DNA of 64,000 nucleotides from Nitrosarchaeum sp. (GCA_021414365.1 JAIOOR010000005.1:1-64000); one strand, 5' to 3'. Counted from the first letter of the stretch, positions 22,934-32,523 are shown. Notes: generated by a model not told the origin, from the letters alone. Program-made: numbers and translations.

Positions 22934-23313
22934 TTTTCCTCCTTGTATTTTGAGATTGAATGATTAGTTATCGCCATGCAAACATGGCCTGTTCCAATTA
23001 CATACGACATTATGGTATCACCTATTGCCAGAAAGGATACAATGTTGATGAGTATCCCTACAAGAAATATTACAAAAAACGACAGCTGGGGGCTGAATTT
23101 TCTTTGGAGTATGGCAAACAGGGGGTTTGTCTCTTTTGAGTGGCAATCTTTGATTTTGATGGTGGAATAATAATCGGCTAAAAACGAGACGACATAAAAC
23201 ACAATGGCAGGCAAAGCACCAAAGTCATTTAAAAGCGCGTTTATGATGATTCCAAGCAGCGTGGAAAAAATCGAAATTATTCCAACTAAGAAAAAATTTG
23301 GACGGGCCATCAC
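22924..23313 (-). CDS. Multi-pass membrane protein, DUF5658-like
   Basis: 129 residues with about four TM helices. The DYYSTIKIKDCHSKETNPLF segment (Asp near a helix end, then E-x-NP) resembles small archaeal DUF5658 proteins, of unknown function. Overlaps the start of the TBP-like gene by 10 bases, lies 1 bp from the upstream 90-aa gene. Confidence 0.6.
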   Translation of the reverse strand: MMARPNFFLVGIISIFSTLLGIIINALLNDFGALPAIVFYVVSFLADYYSTIKIKDCHSKETNPLFAILQRKFSPQLSFFVIFLVGILINIVSFLAIGDTIMSYVIGTGHVCMAITNHSISKYKEEKCT

Positions 23314-23314
23314 T

Positions 23315-23587
23315 TTATTTTGATACCCTTAGCGTGACGCCGATCATTATGCCACCTGCAATGATTGCAATGTATGCGGCCCATCGGATGTAAAAGATCA
23401 CCTCGCCAATAAAGTCTGTAAAAAAACTGCCAAAAATTGGTTTTGTATCCGGTGCATCTGCGGTGCCAGGTGCAAAATTTTCTGCGACTGCAATAGCTGC
23501 TGCAATCACAATTATCGCAAGGGCAAATACTCCGACTGGTCCGCGTATTGCTTCAGTTAGGTCTTGTTCGTTCTTTTTTGCAAGCAT
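23315..23587 (-). CDS. Small two-helix membrane protein, candidate VirB2/pilin-like subunit
   Basis: 90 residues: TM helix 1 (about 17-37) and TM helix 2 (about 65-85) with an acidic, proline-containing loop, the size and topology of VirB2-type conjugative pilins. No sequence signature proves this. First gene of a four-gene operon starting from a leaderless promoter. Confidence 0.5.
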   Translation of the reverse strand: MLAKKNEQDLTEAIRGPVGVFALAIIVIAAAIAVAENFAPGTADAPDTKPIFGSFFTDFIGEVIFYIRWAAYIAIIAGGIMIGVTLRVSK

Positions 23588-23607
23588 TAACCATTTAATA
23601 AAAAATT

Positions 23608-23617
23608 GGATATAAAG
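23608..23617 (-). promoter_or_regulatory. TATA box for the 23587 operon
   Basis: Sense CTTTATATCC centred about 26 bp before ATG 23587, implying a leaderless transcript. Confidence 0.6.
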
Positions 23618-23647
23618 TCAAAAATGCGATTCTGAGGAGGTCTAGGA

Positions 23648-23989
23648 TTAATTTTCCCGAAGAATCTCCTCGTGAATGCGTCTTGCAGCCTCTATGTCCT
23701 TCTTTGTTCTTGGCTTTTTGTCCAGATATTGGATTTGTAAATGTCCGATTATTCGCCCTATGTTGTAATTGGCTTCCTCCAGCTGCGGTATTTTTTTTCT
23801 TCCAATATGACGTGAAATTTTGTGCTGAATTGGCTCTGTAAGATTGACAAGCAAAGTATGTGTGTCTTTATAGTCAAGTTTTGATAGCACTCTTGCCAGC
23901 TTTTTGTCAAGCGGATTGCAAGCAAGGCATGAGCCATCACCACATTTTGATTGGGTATTTTTTGATTTTTTGGATTCTTTGACTGTCAC
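23648..23989 (-). CDS. Hypothetical protein with N-terminal Cys cluster
   Basis: 113 residues. Lys/Ser-rich start, then CGDGSCLAC (C-x5-C-x2-C), then a helical basic domain (HKISRHIGRKKIPQLEEAN ... RRIHEEILREN). Could be a small DNA-binding accessory protein. No family recognised. Confidence 0.6.
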   Translation of the reverse strand: MTVKESKKSKNTQSKCGDGSCLACNPLDKKLARVLSKLDYKDTHTLLVNLTEPIQHKISRHIGRKKIPQLEEANYNIGRIIGHLQIQYLDKKPRTKKDIEAARRIHEEILREN

Positions 23990-24081
23990 TTTGTAACAGT
24001 TTGACTGGATTAGAAATAAGAATTGTGGAGGATTTGTTCATAATAAAATCACAAATCTACTTTGTATGATTATATCAAAAT

Positions 24082-24330
24082 TCAGACATCAGTGATTTTC
24101 TTTATGTACAGACCAAGAGGCTGCGGAATCTGTGAATAGGTTTTGAGTTTTGCCAAACGGTAAAGAGGGGCGTCATATGTGGATCGCCAATAGTACCGTA
24201 GTTTTTTACATCGGATTATTTTGTTGATCTGAAATAATATTTTGATATTCCATATAATTGAGGCTTGGGCATTATTCCAAGCCTCAATTAATTTACCAGT
24301 TTGGAAACTTTGAAGATCCATTATGACCAT
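24082..24330 (-). CDS. Small hypothetical protein, uncertain
   Basis: 82 residues, basic and aromatic-rich, no motif. ATG codons at residues 1 and 4. Flanked by AT-rich gaps, without a clear promoter or neighbour overlap. May be spurious. Confidence 0.3.
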   Translation of the reverse strand: MVIMDLQSFQTGKLIEAWNNAQASIIWNIKILFQINKIIRCKKLRYYWRSTYDAPLYRLAKLKTYSQIPQPLGLYIKKITDV

Positions 24331-24440
24331 TTGGATACATTACGTATCCTGATTCTAATGATTTTCCCAATTATGTGATTCGGCAAATGATTTGACGTTA
24401 TTACTCTACTTCTTTTGTAAAGCGCTTAAAACTAAATTCA

Positions 24441-24466
24441 ACTTTATAAAGTGACTTTAACTTTAT
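24441..24466. repeat. 26-bp direct repeat, upstream copy, overlapping ATPase promoter
   Basis: ACTTTATAAAGT (a perfect 12-bp palindrome) followed by GACTTTAACTTTAT. The final TTTATA serves as TATA element about 25 bp before ATG 24491. Identical to 25762-25787 after the gene. Confidence 0.85.
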
Positions 24467-24490
24467 AACTATGTATTAGAACACAGTCTC

Positions 24491-25741
24491 ATGGGGAGTT
24501 TTTGGAATACTCTAGGTTTGGAAGATAATCCTTATGATCCAAGACCATTAACAATTAATGATAAAGACAGAAAACTATTCGTTGGTCGCACTAATGAATT
24601 AACACAACTCAGTACTCTTGTGAGTGGCGACAAAGGTGGAATAATAATCATAGAAGGAGAAGTTGGAGTGGGAAAAACAAGCTTCGTCAACATATTTCAG
24701 CACGATAAATGGAAGCATGAAAAATTACTTCCGTCATCTGAGAAAATAGAACTCAGTGATAATACTAACTCTGTGAACTTTATGTTGTCAGTACTTTCCA
24801 ACATGATTTTCAATCTAGAAAAGATCGATAGCAGCACATTATTAAAAAAAGATCAAGTACACAAAAACACCAAAGCCCTCATTGCAAAAACTATCGAATC
24901 CGGATGGGTTGGAAGTATTTCCGTAGCTGGATTTGGTGGCGGAGTTTCTCGCCACAAAACAGTTTCACAACCGGCAGCTGTTGTTCTGCCTACTATTTTG
25001 GATGCAATGGACAAGTGGGTAAGTTTTGTAATAAATAAGCTTGGATATTCTTCGATTATTGTTCCAGTTGATAACTTTGATATTGTTGATGAAGATGTGA
25101 TTATAGATTTTTTGAATGGAACTCGTGATATTTTGATTGGAAGAACAAATATCTGGTGGCTATTGATTGGTCAAAAAGGATTGTTTTCTTTAATTGAAAA
25201 AAAAGCACATAGAGTCAGTGAAATTATTACGGGAAAACCAGTTATATTGAATTCACTAAGTTTGAAAGAAATGCATCAAATGATTAATTTAAGATATGAA
25301 AACTTGAAAAAATCTAAACCTGTTGAACAAATAATTCCGTCTCAAGTAATAGACATACTATATGATGCCTCCAAAGGTGAAGCCAGATACATTTTAAAAA
25401 GAATAACCGATATGGCCTATTCATTTATTGGGGAATTCCCATCAGAAAGAAAAATTTCATTGAATATTGCAAAAAATCTTCTACACAGTGATGTAAAAAA
25501 AAGAATAGAAAACGCAGAACTTACAGAAAGACAATCAGAGGTATTGCAGAGGATGGTAAAAATTGGTTCATTTCAACCAAAAGAATTTACTCAATTTGGC
25601 TTGAAATCTGCCCAAGCACTAAAAGACTATGTAGATAAATTCAACAATTTCGGTTTTGTCAAAAAAGAAGAAACGTCTGGAAAAGCAGTTTACTATCGCA
25701 CTACTGGCGATGTAAATATCTATTTTAAGAGACAGATGTAA
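24491..25741 (+). CDS. AAA+/STAND-type ATPase with C-terminal winged helix
   Basis: 416 residues. NPYDPRPL and LFVGRTNEL precede Walker A GEVGVGKTS (about 56-64); a Walker-B-like strand IIVPVDNFDIVD follows near residue 195; sensor-like WWLLIGQKGLF; and a C-terminal winged helix (LTERQSEVLQRMVKIG ... FNNFGFVKKEE). The layout recalls archaeal Orc1/Cdc6 and related plasmid initiator or regulatory ATPases. Flanking 26-bp repeats and adjacent AT-rich DNA suggest it binds those sites as an initiator or autoregulator. Confidence 0.7.
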   Translation: MGSFWNTLGLEDNPYDPRPLTINDKDRKLFVGRTNELTQLSTLVSGDKGGIIIIEGEVGVGKTSFVNIFQHDKWKHEKLLPSSEKIELSDNTNSVNFMLSVLSNMIFNLEKIDSSTLLKKDQVHKNTKALIAKTIESGWVGSISVAGFGGGVSRHKTVSQPAAVVLPTILDAMDKWVSFVINKLGYSSIIVPVDNFDIVDEDVIIDFLNGTRDILIGRTNIWWLLIGQKGLFSLIEKKAHRVSEIITGKPVILNSLSLKEMHQMINLRYENLKKSKPVEQIIPSQVIDILYDASKGEARYILKRITDMAYSFIGEFPSERKISLNIAKNLLHSDVKKRIENAELTERQSEVLQRMVKIGSFQPKEFTQFGLKSAQALKDYVDKFNNFGFVKKEETSGKAVYYRTTGDVNIYFKRQM

Positions 25742-25761
25742 AGTAGTAAAATTGTGATTTC

Positions 25762-25787
25762 ACTTTATAAAGTGACTTTAACTTTAT
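25762..25787. repeat. 26-bp direct repeat, downstream copy
   Basis: Exact copy of 24441-24466, 21 bp after the ATPase stop. Same orientation as the upstream copy. Confidence 0.85.
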
Positions 25788-26320
25788 GAAATGAATGGTA
25801 AAAATGTTTGGGGGAAAATTGATTCCTTCCAGAAATAAAACAACAAAAAATCTAGAATTTTCTTTTGTGCGTGTTCTATTCAAATTTTAATCAAGTTTGA
25901 TTCCAATTCGATTAGATTCAAGTTTGATTTTATTCAAGTTCAATTCAAATTTTATTCAGGTTTTAATTAAGGGGGATTGTCAGGGCTTGGCCCTTTTTTA
26001 TTGTGCTTTTGGCGCTATAATAGCGCGGCATAGTGGAGCACAGAAGCGCAGTGATCTGCATCTGAATTTCAGTCTAAATTTTATTCCAGTTTTATTCAAA
26101 TTCAACGAGTTCAAATTCAAAAGATACCAATTCCGAACGCGTATTGAGCGCATGGAAAGTCGTACATCGTGACACTGGAGACTTGGTTCTTCAAGGAAAG
26201 CAATATGTCGACTTGGTAGGTGCGTCTGTAAGCAAATCTGGAAGGGCTACCATGGACACTAATGGTGTAATTAATCAAACTTGCATTAATGTGTCAAGTT
26301 CCCTTTATGGTACACTCAAC
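25788..26320. other. AT-rich repeat region with hairpin; no supported gene
   Basis: 25875-25975 and 26075-26125 are made of degenerate TTCAA(A/G)TTT-type repeats. Between them lies a GC-richer insert with GCGCTATAATAGCGC (a perfect stem) near 26013. A Ser/Asn-rich reading frame (26144-26329, ending SSSLYGTLNSS) resembles the tail of a surface protein but has no credible start. Possibly a decayed replicon origin or transposon debris. Confidence 0.45.
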
Positions 26321-26486
26321 TCATCTTAAAACCCTACAATACATCATAAATGATGCAATGTTGAGAAATCCAAGATAATTCTCTGCTTTTCTCTCATATC
26401 TGATTCTAGTTCTGTGAAATCCATTTTTCAACCAAGCATGGAATCTCTCAAATCAGTTTCCACATAGGAATCAACTCTGCGTTATG
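26321..26486 (-). pseudogene. IS5-type transposase C-terminal relic
   Basis: Minus-strand frame FERFHAWLKNGFHRTRIRY, RKAENYLGFLNIASFMMY, ending CRVLR and stop, is the conserved tail of IS5-family transposases seen in thaumarchaea. A one-base shift before FERF joins it to VDSYVETD. The rest of the element is absent; the coupling ATPase gene ends six bases away. Confidence 0.75.
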
Positions 26487-26491
26487 CAAGT

Positions 26492-28915
26492 TTACAATGA
26501 TGGTATCTTGGAGAGGAAAAAATTTCCCAGTCTTGACTTTATCATGTAACCTCTTCTCTGCAATTCTGCTTTGATCTCTTCTTTCTGGTAAATGTCGCAC
26601 TCTTGCCAAATATAAAAAAGCGCCTGCTCTGTCAAGTCGGCGTAATTATTTTTTTTCTGTATCTTTGTGGCAGATACAGTCTCTGAATTTGTTTCTGGCA
26701 ATACCACAACTGGCAGCAGCGTATGCGGCATGTCAGTCATTTGTGGGACTTGCAACTTTGTTTCTTCTCCATCCTGCTTTAGAATGGACCATGTTGTGTT
26801 TGCAGGGGTTGCATCCGGGTTTGTCCTGTAAATGTTGTGTGTTTTTTGCAAATGCTCCAGTCCGTCAAGTACTTCTTGCTGCTCAAAGCGCCACAATTCC
26901 TCAAAAATGTTTTTCTGTGTAGTGACACCTTTGCAGTCAATTAGTGTCTTTATTATTATTGATTCAATCTCTGAATATCTTTTGATTTGTGCAGAATCAC
27001 CAGTCAGATAGGCTTTGTCAATTATTTGTATGGAGTAATTGTTTTTTGCCACACCGTGTCTTTCCAGTTCTGCAATGATTCCGTCTTTGATTGATTCATT
27101 ATACACGATAAACCACACGTTGTGTCCTTTTTTTGCAGATTTTTCCCAGTTTTTGTATGCCTGCTCCCAGTGTTTGCCCGGCTCTGTTTCCACTTCTACG
27201 GCAATGACATTCTCTGACCATTCAGACGGATGATATCGTGTGTTCTGATATGCATCTGAAATTTTCTTTGGCGAGTGTATCAAAAGATCTGCTTTTTGCG
27301 CGGAATTTTTTCCAAGATCAGGCATGCAGTAATTTCCCATGTTTGTCTGCACGTCCATTACCATAAATATGGTAGACAGATGCAAATCCCCGCCTGCACG
27401 CCGACCGGCTGCTGCCTTTGAGAAAATCCGGTCAATGGCAGTCTTGGTTATGACATATCTTGACTCAAATGTATCATCGCCATCATCAGAGATTGTGTCT
27501 TTTTTTGCAACAAAAGCGTTTGCTGCAATCAGAGTATCATGCAAGGCAGAAGATATCATCCTGGGATGAGATGCATATCTTTTTTCAATGTAGGATGTGA
27601 TCTCTTGCTTTGTCATGTCCCTGTTTTGTACCCTCAAAAGATTCAGTATTCCAAATTCAAGCGGTGTGAGTATTACGTCTGCATCGCCTCCTTTTTGCGT
27701 ATAGTATTTGTCAAGGGATACATAGATGCCAAGATTATTCACACTTGCCTGCGCTGCAGTCTCTGACCTGTCAATAACTTGCACATGGCGTGTCTTTGCA
27801 ACGGCCCTAACTGGTTTGTCCCCTGCGCTGTAAAAAGAGAAATGGTGAAATGATAATTGTTGCTGCTGCTCAGGCTTTATTGGCAGGACTGATTTTAAAT
27901 GTGCAGCAGTGACTGCGTCGCATCTAAAACACGCCACAGATCTGCACAGAGTCATTATCTCATCTGCAAGGTCCCTATCTAGTGCCGATGCAGACTGGGT
28001 GGCAATTGTGGCTTTAATGCCGTACTTTCTCACGGTGTTTAATAGCTCGCGAATCATCGTGGCTGAAAACATTTGTACCTCGTCAAGATAAAGATTAAAC
28101 GTGTCGTATTTGCCGTCACTGTTTTTTGCCCTTTTTTTGTACTGGGTGTAAAAAAGATGCAAAAATATATTTCCCAAAAACATCACCATGTCATTTGGCA
28201 GTCCTCCGAAATCCAAAACCACGTACATTGCATCATTTATTATTTTTTCAAATGTGACTGACGACTTTTCAGTGTTAAACATTGCATCCATCTCAGGAAT
28301 TGTCAGCATTTTGTTTAGCTTGTTAAAGATCACGCCCCCTGCCTCTTTTGGATACTGGTCATCGTACACGTTTACAAAAAAATCCTTTGCCTGCCTGTTT
28401 GTTATTTGCGGAACAAATGACTGCCTGAATTCCTTGTCTGTCAAAAGTTTGAGCATCGTCCCCAAAGTGTTTGACTGTGTCCCAATGACTGACAGTGCGC
28501 CATTTCTTGCACAGGTCTCAACTCGTGCACCCCATGAATCTGCAAATGCGGCGGCAAGCGATTCGGTAAAATTTAATGCAATCATTCCAGCATCATGCGG
28601 ATCTTTTATCTCAAGAGGATTGAATCTGAGAGTTTTTTCATACTTTCTAATGGAGCCAAGATTGACATAGACTAGCTTGTCATACTGGTCAGGCGGAATC
28701 ATCGAGAGTATCTCCCCTGAGAGCTCTGAGTGGTTTTCGGCAAGCAGGAATCCTCTTTTATTTTTGATATCCTGCATTATCAGTAATCGGAGTATGCTTG
28801 ATTTTCCAGAACCTATCTCGCCTAAGACCAGCATGTTTTGGCGCGTGGTGTTTTGCATTGCAATTACCTTCTCATCATCGAGGTATCCAATTAGCGAGTA
28901 ATCAGCAGGATTCAT
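26492..28915 (-). CDS. TraG/VirD4-like conjugative coupling ATPase with C-terminal nuclease-like domain
   Basis: 807 residues. Walker A GEIGSGKSS (32-40) and Walker B LYLDEVQMF (about 277), followed by IKATIATQSASAL, mark the T4SS coupling/HerA-like ATPase family, here without N-terminal TM helices. After a linker, residues about 440-500 look like a winged helix, and about 540-600 contain DLLIHSP ... AVEVETEPGKHWEQ, a D ... ExE arrangement reminiscent of PD-(D/E)xK folds. That addition could process DNA or be structural. Overlaps the VirB4-like gene by ATGA. Confidence 0.8.
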   Translation of the reverse strand: MNPADYSLIGYLDDEKVIAMQNTTRQNMLVLGEIGSGKSSILRLLIMQDIKNKRGFLLAENHSELSGEILSMIPPDQYDKLVYVNLGSIRKYEKTLRFNPLEIKDPHDAGMIALNFTESLAAAFADSWGARVETCARNGALSVIGTQSNTLGTMLKLLTDKEFRQSFVPQITNRQAKDFFVNVYDDQYPKEAGGVIFNKLNKMLTIPEMDAMFNTEKSSVTFEKIINDAMYVVLDFGGLPNDMVMFLGNIFLHLFYTQYKKRAKNSDGKYDTFNLYLDEVQMFSATMIRELLNTVRKYGIKATIATQSASALDRDLADEIMTLCRSVACFRCDAVTAAHLKSVLPIKPEQQQQLSFHHFSFYSAGDKPVRAVAKTRHVQVIDRSETAAQASVNNLGIYVSLDKYYTQKGGDADVILTPLEFGILNLLRVQNRDMTKQEITSYIEKRYASHPRMISSALHDTLIAANAFVAKKDTISDDGDDTFESRYVITKTAIDRIFSKAAAGRRAGGDLHLSTIFMVMDVQTNMGNYCMPDLGKNSAQKADLLIHSPKKISDAYQNTRYHPSEWSENVIAVEVETEPGKHWEQAYKNWEKSAKKGHNVWFIVYNESIKDGIIAELERHGVAKNNYSIQIIDKAYLTGDSAQIKRYSEIESIIIKTLIDCKGVTTQKNIFEELWRFEQQEVLDGLEHLQKTHNIYRTNPDATPANTTWSILKQDGEETKLQVPQMTDMPHTLLPVVVLPETNSETVSATKIQKKNNYADLTEQALFYIWQECDIYQKEEIKAELQRRGYMIKSRLGNFFLSKIPSL

Positions 28916-30786
28916 CTGGGGCGAAATAATTCAAGCTGCTCTTTGTCAGGCAAAATGTTTACTGGCACCATGTGATTGCCGTATTTTATCAGTGCCTGTC
29001 CTATTGCAAGTTTCATCAAAAAAGAGACTGCAAAATCAGACAGTACGAAATGCTCTTTTAATGCCGATACCGTAGCTTCGCTTTGTCGCAGAAATATTAC
29101 AGTGTCGCTGTTTACAAGCACGTTTTTGGCAGCGACATTTCCTGTCATGTCTTCGATGTTCTGAGTCGCCATCATCAGATTGATGTTGTATTTTCTGCCA
29201 CGCCTTGACAGGTTTTGTATATAGTTTCCAAGCGATTGGTGTTGGAGCAGCATCCACACTTCGTCAAGCATTATCATCTTTGGGATTATCTTTGGCATTA
29301 GCAGGGCTTTTCCCATCGCGTAAGACAGTGCTATCTGTGTGATTAGCCTGTGCACCATGCCTCCGGCACTGCCGATGTTTTTTAGCGAGAGTATTATCTT
29401 ATTTGATGACGGCGGCTGTCCCTCAAAGAAATCAGAGTATGGAGGACTGCTCAGCATTTCAAAATATTGCAACATGTCAAAATATTTAGAATATCCAGGC
29501 CCATCAAAAGAGGGCGGCTGCAGGTCTTTTAGTATCTGGTAGAATTTTTTAAAACTTCTCTGAGATATCTCCATTTTTGCAAGAACTGCTGCTGCCTTGT
29601 TTGCGTGCAGTCTGCTTGCATCGTCAATGTTTAGTGCGTTGCACAATGTCTCAGATGCTGCAAATGTGTCTGGCACCATTTTAAAGAGGTCCAGTCCCAT
29701 CTTTTTTCCAAAGGAATAGTCAATGTATGTAAAACCCATGTTCTGGCCCAGTGCCACATACTCGTTTTCAGGATCAACTCCGAATATGAAACTCTGAGGA
29801 TACATCTTTTCAAAACTTTGAATTATCATCATTGCAAGCGTTGTCTTTCCAGAGCCGGATGTTGCAGCCAGTACCGTGTTTCTGTTCATTCTGTTGTTGA
29901 TGTTCCACTGGACGGGATTTCCAGTAATCATGTTTTCACCTAACAGTATGCCGCCTTCCTCATAGATCTCAGATGTGGAAAATGGAATCAGTGCCGCAAA
30001 TGCACTTGTAGATACAAGTATTTTTTGTCCTACAATTCCCTGCAAAAGTTTTGCCTGGACGTGTTTGGCAGTCTGGATGCCAGGAGTGTTTTTTGTAGTT
30101 TGCAAAAATTCCTGCTCTCTTTTTTTTAACTCGTCAGGATTTTTTGCAAGAATCGACATCATTATTTTTATAAAGAATAATTTTTCAGTCCTTTTGTTTA
30201 ACACCAGTTCTTTTATTATTCCAATGTTTGCAGTTGCATCCATTTTTGATGCACTAGATAGGGTCATCTGGGCTGTTCTGTGGTTTGCAATTACTGGTCT
30301 TGTTTTTTCCTCAGGTACTGGCTGCACATACACCTTTACTACATCTGATGATTGGTACAAGTCATAGAGCCATCCGGGGCGCAGGTCATCAAGCAGGCTT
30401 GTCAGGGTGAATGTTTTGCAACACATGCCGTCTTGCAAGGTGACATAATTTGGATACTCGTCTGATATTTGCCAGTTTCGTGTGTCTGTTTTTTCGTATC
30501 GTATTCCTGCAATATTTAGCACGGTTTGGGGGTGCGAGTCTGCAGTGTTTAGTATTACTTTGTCAAAGATACAGTTTCTCACAGTCTTGTAAAATAACAG
30601 ATCCTCATAGTCTCGCACCATCTCAAAATAGAACGGGCCCTCAAAGCCGTCAAAGAGTCTCAGAAATTGCGATATCAGAATGTCTCTTTCAGAGACTCCG
30701 GCTATCCGTGTGGAATCTGAGGAAAATTCCAGGTTAAATGGGTGCAGCAAAAAAGATTGGACTGGCAAGTTTGCTATTTGTTTCAT
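28912..30786 (-). CDS. virB4: VirB4/TraC-like conjugation ATPase
   Basis: 624 residues from ATG 30786 (the frame extends to 30873, but a TATA box 25 bp upstream of 30786 indicates a leaderless start there). Walker A ATSGSGKTTLAMM (about 308), followed by FGVDPENEYV, Walker B MIMLDEVWMLL (about 508) and MMATQNIEDM, the VirB4 signature order. Provides energy for type IV secretion-type DNA transfer and pilus assembly. Forms an operon with the coupling ATPase. Confidence 0.88.
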   Translation of the reverse strand: MKQIANLPVQSFLLHPFNLEFSSDSTRIAGVSERDILISQFLRLFDGFEGPFYFEMVRDYEDLLFYKTVRNCIFDKVILNTADSHPQTVLNIAGIRYEKTDTRNWQISDEYPNYVTLQDGMCCKTFTLTSLLDDLRPGWLYDLYQSSDVVKVYVQPVPEEKTRPVIANHRTAQMTLSSASKMDATANIGIIKELVLNKRTEKLFFIKIMMSILAKNPDELKKREQEFLQTTKNTPGIQTAKHVQAKLLQGIVGQKILVSTSAFAALIPFSTSEIYEEGGILLGENMITGNPVQWNINNRMNRNTVLAATSGSGKTTLAMMIIQSFEKMYPQSFIFGVDPENEYVALGQNMGFTYIDYSFGKKMGLDLFKMVPDTFAASETLCNALNIDDASRLHANKAAAVLAKMEISQRSFKKFYQILKDLQPPSFDGPGYSKYFDMLQYFEMLSSPPYSDFFEGQPPSSNKIILSLKNIGSAGGMVHRLITQIALSYAMGKALLMPKIIPKMIMLDEVWMLLQHQSLGNYIQNLSRRGRKYNINLMMATQNIEDMTGNVAAKNVLVNSDTVIFLRQSEATVSALKEHFVLSDFAVSFLMKLAIGQALIKYGNHMVPVNILPDKEQLELFRPR

Positions 30787-30806
30787 AATATGACAAAAGA
30801 ATTTTG

Positions 30807-30814
30807 TATTTAAG
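30807..30814 (-). promoter_or_regulatory. Promoter of the virB4 operon
   Basis: Sense CTTAAATACAAAATTCTTTTGT, of which the TATA core is CTTAAATA, about 25 bp before ATG 30786. The same segment with one change precedes the VirB3-like gene at 44342. Confidence 0.65.
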
Positions 30815-31004
30815 TGGGGGATTTTTTGGTCTTGTGTGATTATTCCTCTGAATATCTTGATGGCTGTCTTCAAAAATGTAGACAGTTACAAAAATACGTA
30901 CAAATCAATATTTTCAAAAATGAATCAAATTTTTTGACGATGATTAATTTTCTTTAAGACCTCAATATCCATTATAATTTCCATCTTCATCAAATGATGG
31001 ACAT

Positions 31005-31835
31005 CTAAATATTAAGCAATGCTGATTTTTCTTTAAGTTTAGATTTACAGAATTTTGCAAATTCTTTTTCATCATAAGCAATCTCTTTCAAAATATTATC
31101 AAAACTTGAAATTTTAGGATATTCATCATAAATTCTTCCATTGATAATTCTTCCACCAGATTTTGGTCTTATACCTCCCCACTGTTTAAAGAAAACTGCA
31201 ACATTTTGTTTTTTACATTGTTTGATAATTTCAAGAATCCATTCTTTCTTTACTTCTCTATAATTATATCCACTCTCTCCACCAATTATTACCCAATCAA
31301 TTTTTTGCAAATTTAGCTTCCCAACTGAACCAATTAATGGTTCAATACTAAGAAAACGAGTATGACATTTTGTATCCCTTAAATCATCAATACGATATTT
31401 GTAATTTTCATTTTCAACACTTACACCCATCCATATGTGTGGAGGAATTATATCTCCAAAGAAATTTTCAAATAAATCTGAAAATTGTTTCATTTTTTCA
31501 GAACGTTTTGTAAGTACTTGATATTGGTGACGTTCTACATCAAGCATAACATGAAAACAACTTGCAATGTATTCCATACGTGATTCTTCGTGAAATAAAT
31601 CAGACATGCTATTTACGAATATTCGTTTTGATTTTTTCCAAGAATAAGGCAATGTTAAATCATTAGGTTGTTCAGTAAATTCAAAATTATTTCGATATTT
31701 TTTTACACCCATAGATTTTAGACGTTTTGAGAGTCTTTCAGCATAGCAATTTTTACAACCAGGAGAAATTTTAGTACATCCAGTAGTTGGATTCCATGTA
31801 GCCTCAGTCCATTCAATTTGAGAGCCTACTGCCAT
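31005..31835 (-). CDS. DUF5131 (phage Gp37/Gp68-like) protein
   Basis: 276 residues. The N-terminus IEWTEATWNPTTGCTK followed by ISPGCKNCYAE (C-x6-C-x2-C) is the hallmark of the Gp37/Gp68 family, related to radical-SAM folds; LSIEPLIGS and WVIIGGESGYN are the other conserved blocks. Members are frequent in phages and mobile elements, often in defence neighbourhoods; their substrate is unknown. Intact, single gene, lies at the left of an accessory stretch. Confidence 0.88.
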   Translation of the reverse strand: MAVGSQIEWTEATWNPTTGCTKISPGCKNCYAERLSKRLKSMGVKKYRNNFEFTEQPNDLTLPYSWKKSKRIFVNSMSDLFHEESRMEYIASCFHVMLDVERHQYQVLTKRSEKMKQFSDLFENFFGDIIPPHIWMGVSVENENYKYRIDDLRDTKCHTRFLSIEPLIGSVGKLNLQKIDWVIIGGESGYNYREVKKEWILEIIKQCKKQNVAVFFKQWGGIRPKSGGRIINGRIYDEYPKISSFDNILKEIAYDEKEFAKFCKSKLKEKSALLNI

Positions 31836-31960
31836 TTGATGTATAATCTACGACGATCTAATAAAAGGGTTAATCGGTACAGTGTAGTTTGACAACAGGT
31901 TAACAATTTCAATTGTTGTAATGTTTTTGTATTGTAATATAACAAATATGATGATTATTT

Positions 31961-32215
31961 ATGCAAAAAGATCCTTATGATTGGGCTAAAGAGAGAATAG
32001 GATATCTAATTGAAAAAATTGAATTATCAAAAGTAACATCAATGGTATCAAAATGTCAAGGAGAGAAAATAAATTGAGAACGTGCTTTAGAAGCAATTAG
32101 AATTCTTCAGGGTTATGGTGCATTACAAAGAGACAATAATGATAGAATATGGTTAACAGTTATTGGTCATGATACACGAAAACATCAGTCGTTTAAAAAA
32201 TATCACAGCCAATAA
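31961..32215 (+). pseudogene. Small hypothetical gene with one in-frame TGA
   Basis: The frame MQKDPYDWAKERIGYLIE ... KCQGEKIN is stopped by TGA at 32075-32077 and continues as ERALEAIRILQGYGALQRD ... KKYHSQ. The product would be 83 aa, helical. Both sides look coding, so a point nonsense mutation is likely. Followed by another interrupted frame. Confidence 0.55.
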
Positions 32216-32224
32216 TGTCGAGTT

Positions 32225-32362
32225 ATGTTATCTGCAAAATTAAAAAGTAAATCCATATTTTTGTTATATCCATCAGAGAAAGAGAAATACATTAAAGAAA
32301 TCAAATAACTCAACTTCGCTGAATTCTTTGCAGAAAGATTCAAGTTAAATGAGAATTATTAG
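32225..32362 (+). pseudogene. Short interrupted frame
   Basis: MLSAKLKSKSIFLLYPSEK ... YIKEIK, in-frame TAA at 32306-32308, then LNFAEFFAERFKLNENY. Possibly another decayed gene; too short to classify. Confidence 0.35.
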
Positions 32363-32415
32363 TAAATTTTTCTTTATACAACCTATAGAAAAGCAAGTGT
32401 ATTCTATACTGTTCA

Positions 32416-32523
32416 ATGGTAAAAAGAACAAAAGCTCAACGTAGTGCTTCAGCAAAAAAAGGCGTTCTCACTAGAAAAAGAAACGCAGCAAAAAAAGGTT
32501 CTAAAAGTACAAAGAAACGTTAG
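32416..32523 (+). CDS. Very basic 35-aa protein
   Basis: MVKRTKAQRSASAKK ... RNAAKKGSKSTKKR: more than a third Lys/Arg, no acidic residue, resembling histone-tail or ribosomal extensions. ATG start, no overlap with neighbours. Could be a nucleic-acid-binding microprotein; alternatively a chance lysine-rich ORF in A-rich DNA. Confidence 0.45.
   Translation: MVKRTKAQRSASAKKGVLTRKRNAAKKGSKSTKKR

Noticed and set aside
26144-26329. Independent 61-aa gene in the AT-rich region
   Set aside because: It starts with TTG inside a longer Ser/Asn-rich frame that has no credible beginning and overlaps the transposase relic; treated as debris.
13297-32362. Recoding of stop codons in interrupted genes
   Set aside because: The four interrupted frames use TAG, TAA, TGA and TAA respectively at unrelated positions, without a common downstream structure. 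Ordinary nonsense mutation is simpler.
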